Shown piece by piece: positions 62,151 through 64,000 of a stretch of DNA of 64,000 bases. Location: contig OX387192.1 in the NCBI GenBank assembly GCA_947561395.2, positions 4,588,001-4,652,000 of the forward strand. Reading direction: 5' to 3'. This DNA is from Buxus sempervirens. Its lineage: Eukaryota; Streptophyta; Magnoliopsida; Buxales; Buxaceae. How positions within the stretch are numbered: position 1 is the stretch's first letter; each line of letters starts with the position of its first letter. Under the pieces are notes generated by a model. The model had not been told where the DNA came from and did no database searches. It saw only the letters and a list, made by a program, of their open reading frames with translations. The position numbers were made by a program, and so were the translations under genes.

Positions 62151-63168
62151 TTTATCACCCAACCAATTTGTCATTACTAATTTGTTTTAAAACTTTTTTT
62201 TTGGGGTGAGTTTTTCCTCAAGTGTTGAAAAATAACTTTTTTAGCCTAGTTATGAAATATTGCTTTTAAAAGGCATTTATAGGCATTCATGAATGTGAGC
62301 ATTTATCTCTGGTGTGGTCGTTAGCATTTCTATCCGGCATTCATGAGCATTAACTTTTTCGCCTCTGGTGTCTGTGGATTCTCTTTGAGCGTGAGTCTTT
62401 CTTCTCTAGTGTTAGTGATTTCTTTCCGAGCGCTTTCTCCTTAAGTGCTCGTGAGCTTGGTTTCATCCGGTGGTGATGTTCCTATTTCTATTCCTATTCC
62501 TGTTCATGTTTTACTAAAAAATAGTGTTCCCCAAGCGATTGTGTCTCGGCGTTGTGTGGTTGGTGGGTCCGATGCTCGTGTGTGCTGGTTTTCGTGCTCA
62601 GAAGTGCTCCGGTTCTAAGATCTGGCTTATCTATCTGTACATTTGCCTCTTTGTGTTTGGATTTCCTCCCTCCTAGCTTTGATTTCATGGTGTCTAGACC
62701 AGAAGGTATCTACAGTGTCAAAACCCCCTATAGTGAGAGGCTTGACCTAGTGGGTAGTCAAGCTTTAGGGGAAGATGTTTACATCTATTCGAGTAATGGG
62801 TTTCATATCTCAGAATCATCATGAAAGTTCCAGGCAATGGTGATGTTCGATGCGGCCTTTGTAGAATGGTTTATGGAGAGCATTACCTTTTGCTGTAATG
62901 GGTTGGGCGTTGGAAGCATCCGTTGATAGCGGCGTGGTAATAGCGTCCTTTGCCTACAATGCCTAGTAGGTGAGGACTATTCCTCTAATTAAATTCCTAT
63001 GGCACTAGAAATGGACGACGAGATCTCTTCTTCCTTGTAGATCAGAGTATGGGTGGTTGGAAGTATGTCACTTGGGGTTGTTTGTTTGTCCCTCATATGA
63101 CCTCATACCTTGAGCAAACCTATCTTTATATGTGCATTAAAATTAAAAAAATAAAAAATAAAAAACTT
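62151..63168 (+). other. Poly-A-tailed segment, unrecognised
   Basis: Ends in a (A)n-T interrupted tail (63143-63168), suggesting a plus-strand retroposed piece. An open frame at 62552-62824 has no recognised motif. Confidence 0.35.
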
Positions 63169-63346
63169 GGCTAGGCTGGGTGGGCTTCAAGATGCATAAA
63201 TCCAAGCCCATCCTTGATTATTTTGAGCTTTAAAAATTGAGTGAAATAAGCCCATGGGCCTTTAAAATTTGACCTAAGCCCGATTTAAGCCTGCCTGGTT
63301 CATCTAGCCTAATTGGGTGAACTTGAAATTGCCAACCTTACCTTTA

Positions 63347-64000
63347 CCATCGGCTGACCATAATACATGCTCTTCACATAATTACAATACATAGGTAGAT
63401 TCCTGATATGATGATACCGGTCTACGTAGTTCCTCACATATGTTTCGTGATCTTCTAGATTTGTATTTGTCAACACCTCATATATGTATACTAAGGATTA
63501 TAGGTGACAGACACATTGGTGGGTATAGTTGATGGATTGATATGTGAGTGATGATAGCTTGCACATGGACATCATCATGAAGCTGGTGAACATTACCATC
63601 AAGGTTTACCGTTTTGGTGTCGATGGGTGGCCCATTGCCCAAAACAAAATTTCGGAAAAGCTGGAAGGAAATTTTGCCAGCATGCTGCCCCATTTTGCTA
63701 ATGAAGATTTCAAGAAATTTCTGTTTTCCTCCCTATTCGCCCCATTTCGCTCGGCTTGCCACCTCGTTTCGCCAGCATGCTACTAAAAATTGTTAAAAAT
63801 ACAAATCAACGATTTTCCACCTAGGAAACGCATCGCTAACTGGAAAAAAAACGAAATTTCGTTGAAACTGTAAACACTAATTACCATAGGGTTGGATACT
63901 TGTCTATTCAGTCATCCTCCCAAAACCATGAACCATAGGAATCCAAGGGGTCATTTGGTTGGGGTTCTGGTTTCTGATATAATCTGATTTTAGAATCTCG
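63347..64000. other. Right edge, no gene recognised
   Basis: The frame at 63544-63786 has no family I know. The region is rich in CCCCATTTTGC / CCCATTTCGC words, probably transposon-derived. Confidence 0.35.

Larger units (their letters stand above)
54209..63346. mobile_element. Possible hAT-type element containing the LINE cluster
   Basis: Left edge AAGGGGTGGCAATGGGC and the complement of the right edge GTAAGGTTGGCAATTTCAAG look like hAT-MITE ends. Flanks inside both edges share AAGCCTAGCTTGG / CTTGGCTAGGCTGG words. No clean 8-bp duplication was found. Confidence 0.35.

Noticed and set aside
54209-63346. Confident hAT transposon with 8-bp duplication
   Set aside because: Ends look hAT-like but flanks (TCCTTGCA vs CCTTTACC) do not match well, so it is kept only as a low-confidence feature.

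Overview
The window is nuclear DNA of a flowering plant, most likely a eudicot. It is AT-rich, its genes are split by introns, and it holds a four-exon class III peroxidase, a plant TBC-type Rab-GAP, a MYB/SANT-like gene, Ty1/copia and Ty3/gypsy retrotransposons, L1-type LINEs, MITEs and a Mutator-like element. No rRNA, tRNA or CRISPR locus was seen. All calls come from reading sequence; no database was searched.

Layout. (1) 1-17148, + strand: the 3' half of a TBC/Rab-GAP gene. Its exons at 2159-2560 and 14805-14888 are separated by a 12.2-kb intron with a GC-AG boundary. That intron holds a degraded copia element (2898-12844, - strand) whose pol is split by a complete gypsy element (4640-9656, + strand, perfect GGGTA target duplication). 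(2) 17264-20097, - strand: a complete peroxidase gene converging on the TBC gene with 115 bp between stop codons. Its distal catalytic His is a Ser, and two of its introns carry MITEs. (3) 20.1-24.9 kb: intergenic, with a MULE-type MITE, a 90-bp tandem duplication, and a ~0.6-kb direct repeat (A/B) flanking a LINE ORF1 relic.

(4) 24877-47023: one 22.1-kb Mutator-like element with 1.6-1.9-kb terminal inverted repeats and a 9-bp target duplication. Repeat A supplies the empty site. About 6 kb is the element itself, with a LINE fragment and a host-gene-like, possibly ULP-type, fragment. The other ~16 kb is a five-level nest of LTRs from one TGTAA...TTACA gypsy superfamily: solo LTR 26774-42891, inside it solo LTR 27648-41611, inside it a minus-strand composite 28734-38195, inside that an LTR plus PBS plus gag, and inside that gag a solo LTR 31491-34913. 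Four of these five levels can be bounded by matching 5-bp duplications.

(5) 47-49.8 kb: diverged repeats and an LTR relic. (6) 49.9 kb to the window end: a MYB/SANT-like gene (+ strand) with two visible exons. Its second intron is filled by an L1-type LINE on the - strand (about 54.5-62.2 kb) that is itself hit by a 5'-truncated plus-strand LINE and a tiny retroposon.

The most interesting candidates for something undescribed lie in the nested LTRs. First, there is an array of stem-loops with a shared ~15-nt loop and different, covarying stems, repeated in several LTRs. Second, there is a conserved splice-acceptor-plus-short-ORF cassette, 24-26 codons in a fixed phase and ending in an acidic/tyrosine-rich tail (EDYYY-like). 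It is intact in four diverged LTRs and paired with an upstream splice donor. Together these suggest that this family carries an LTR-internal intron and a conserved short coding exon.
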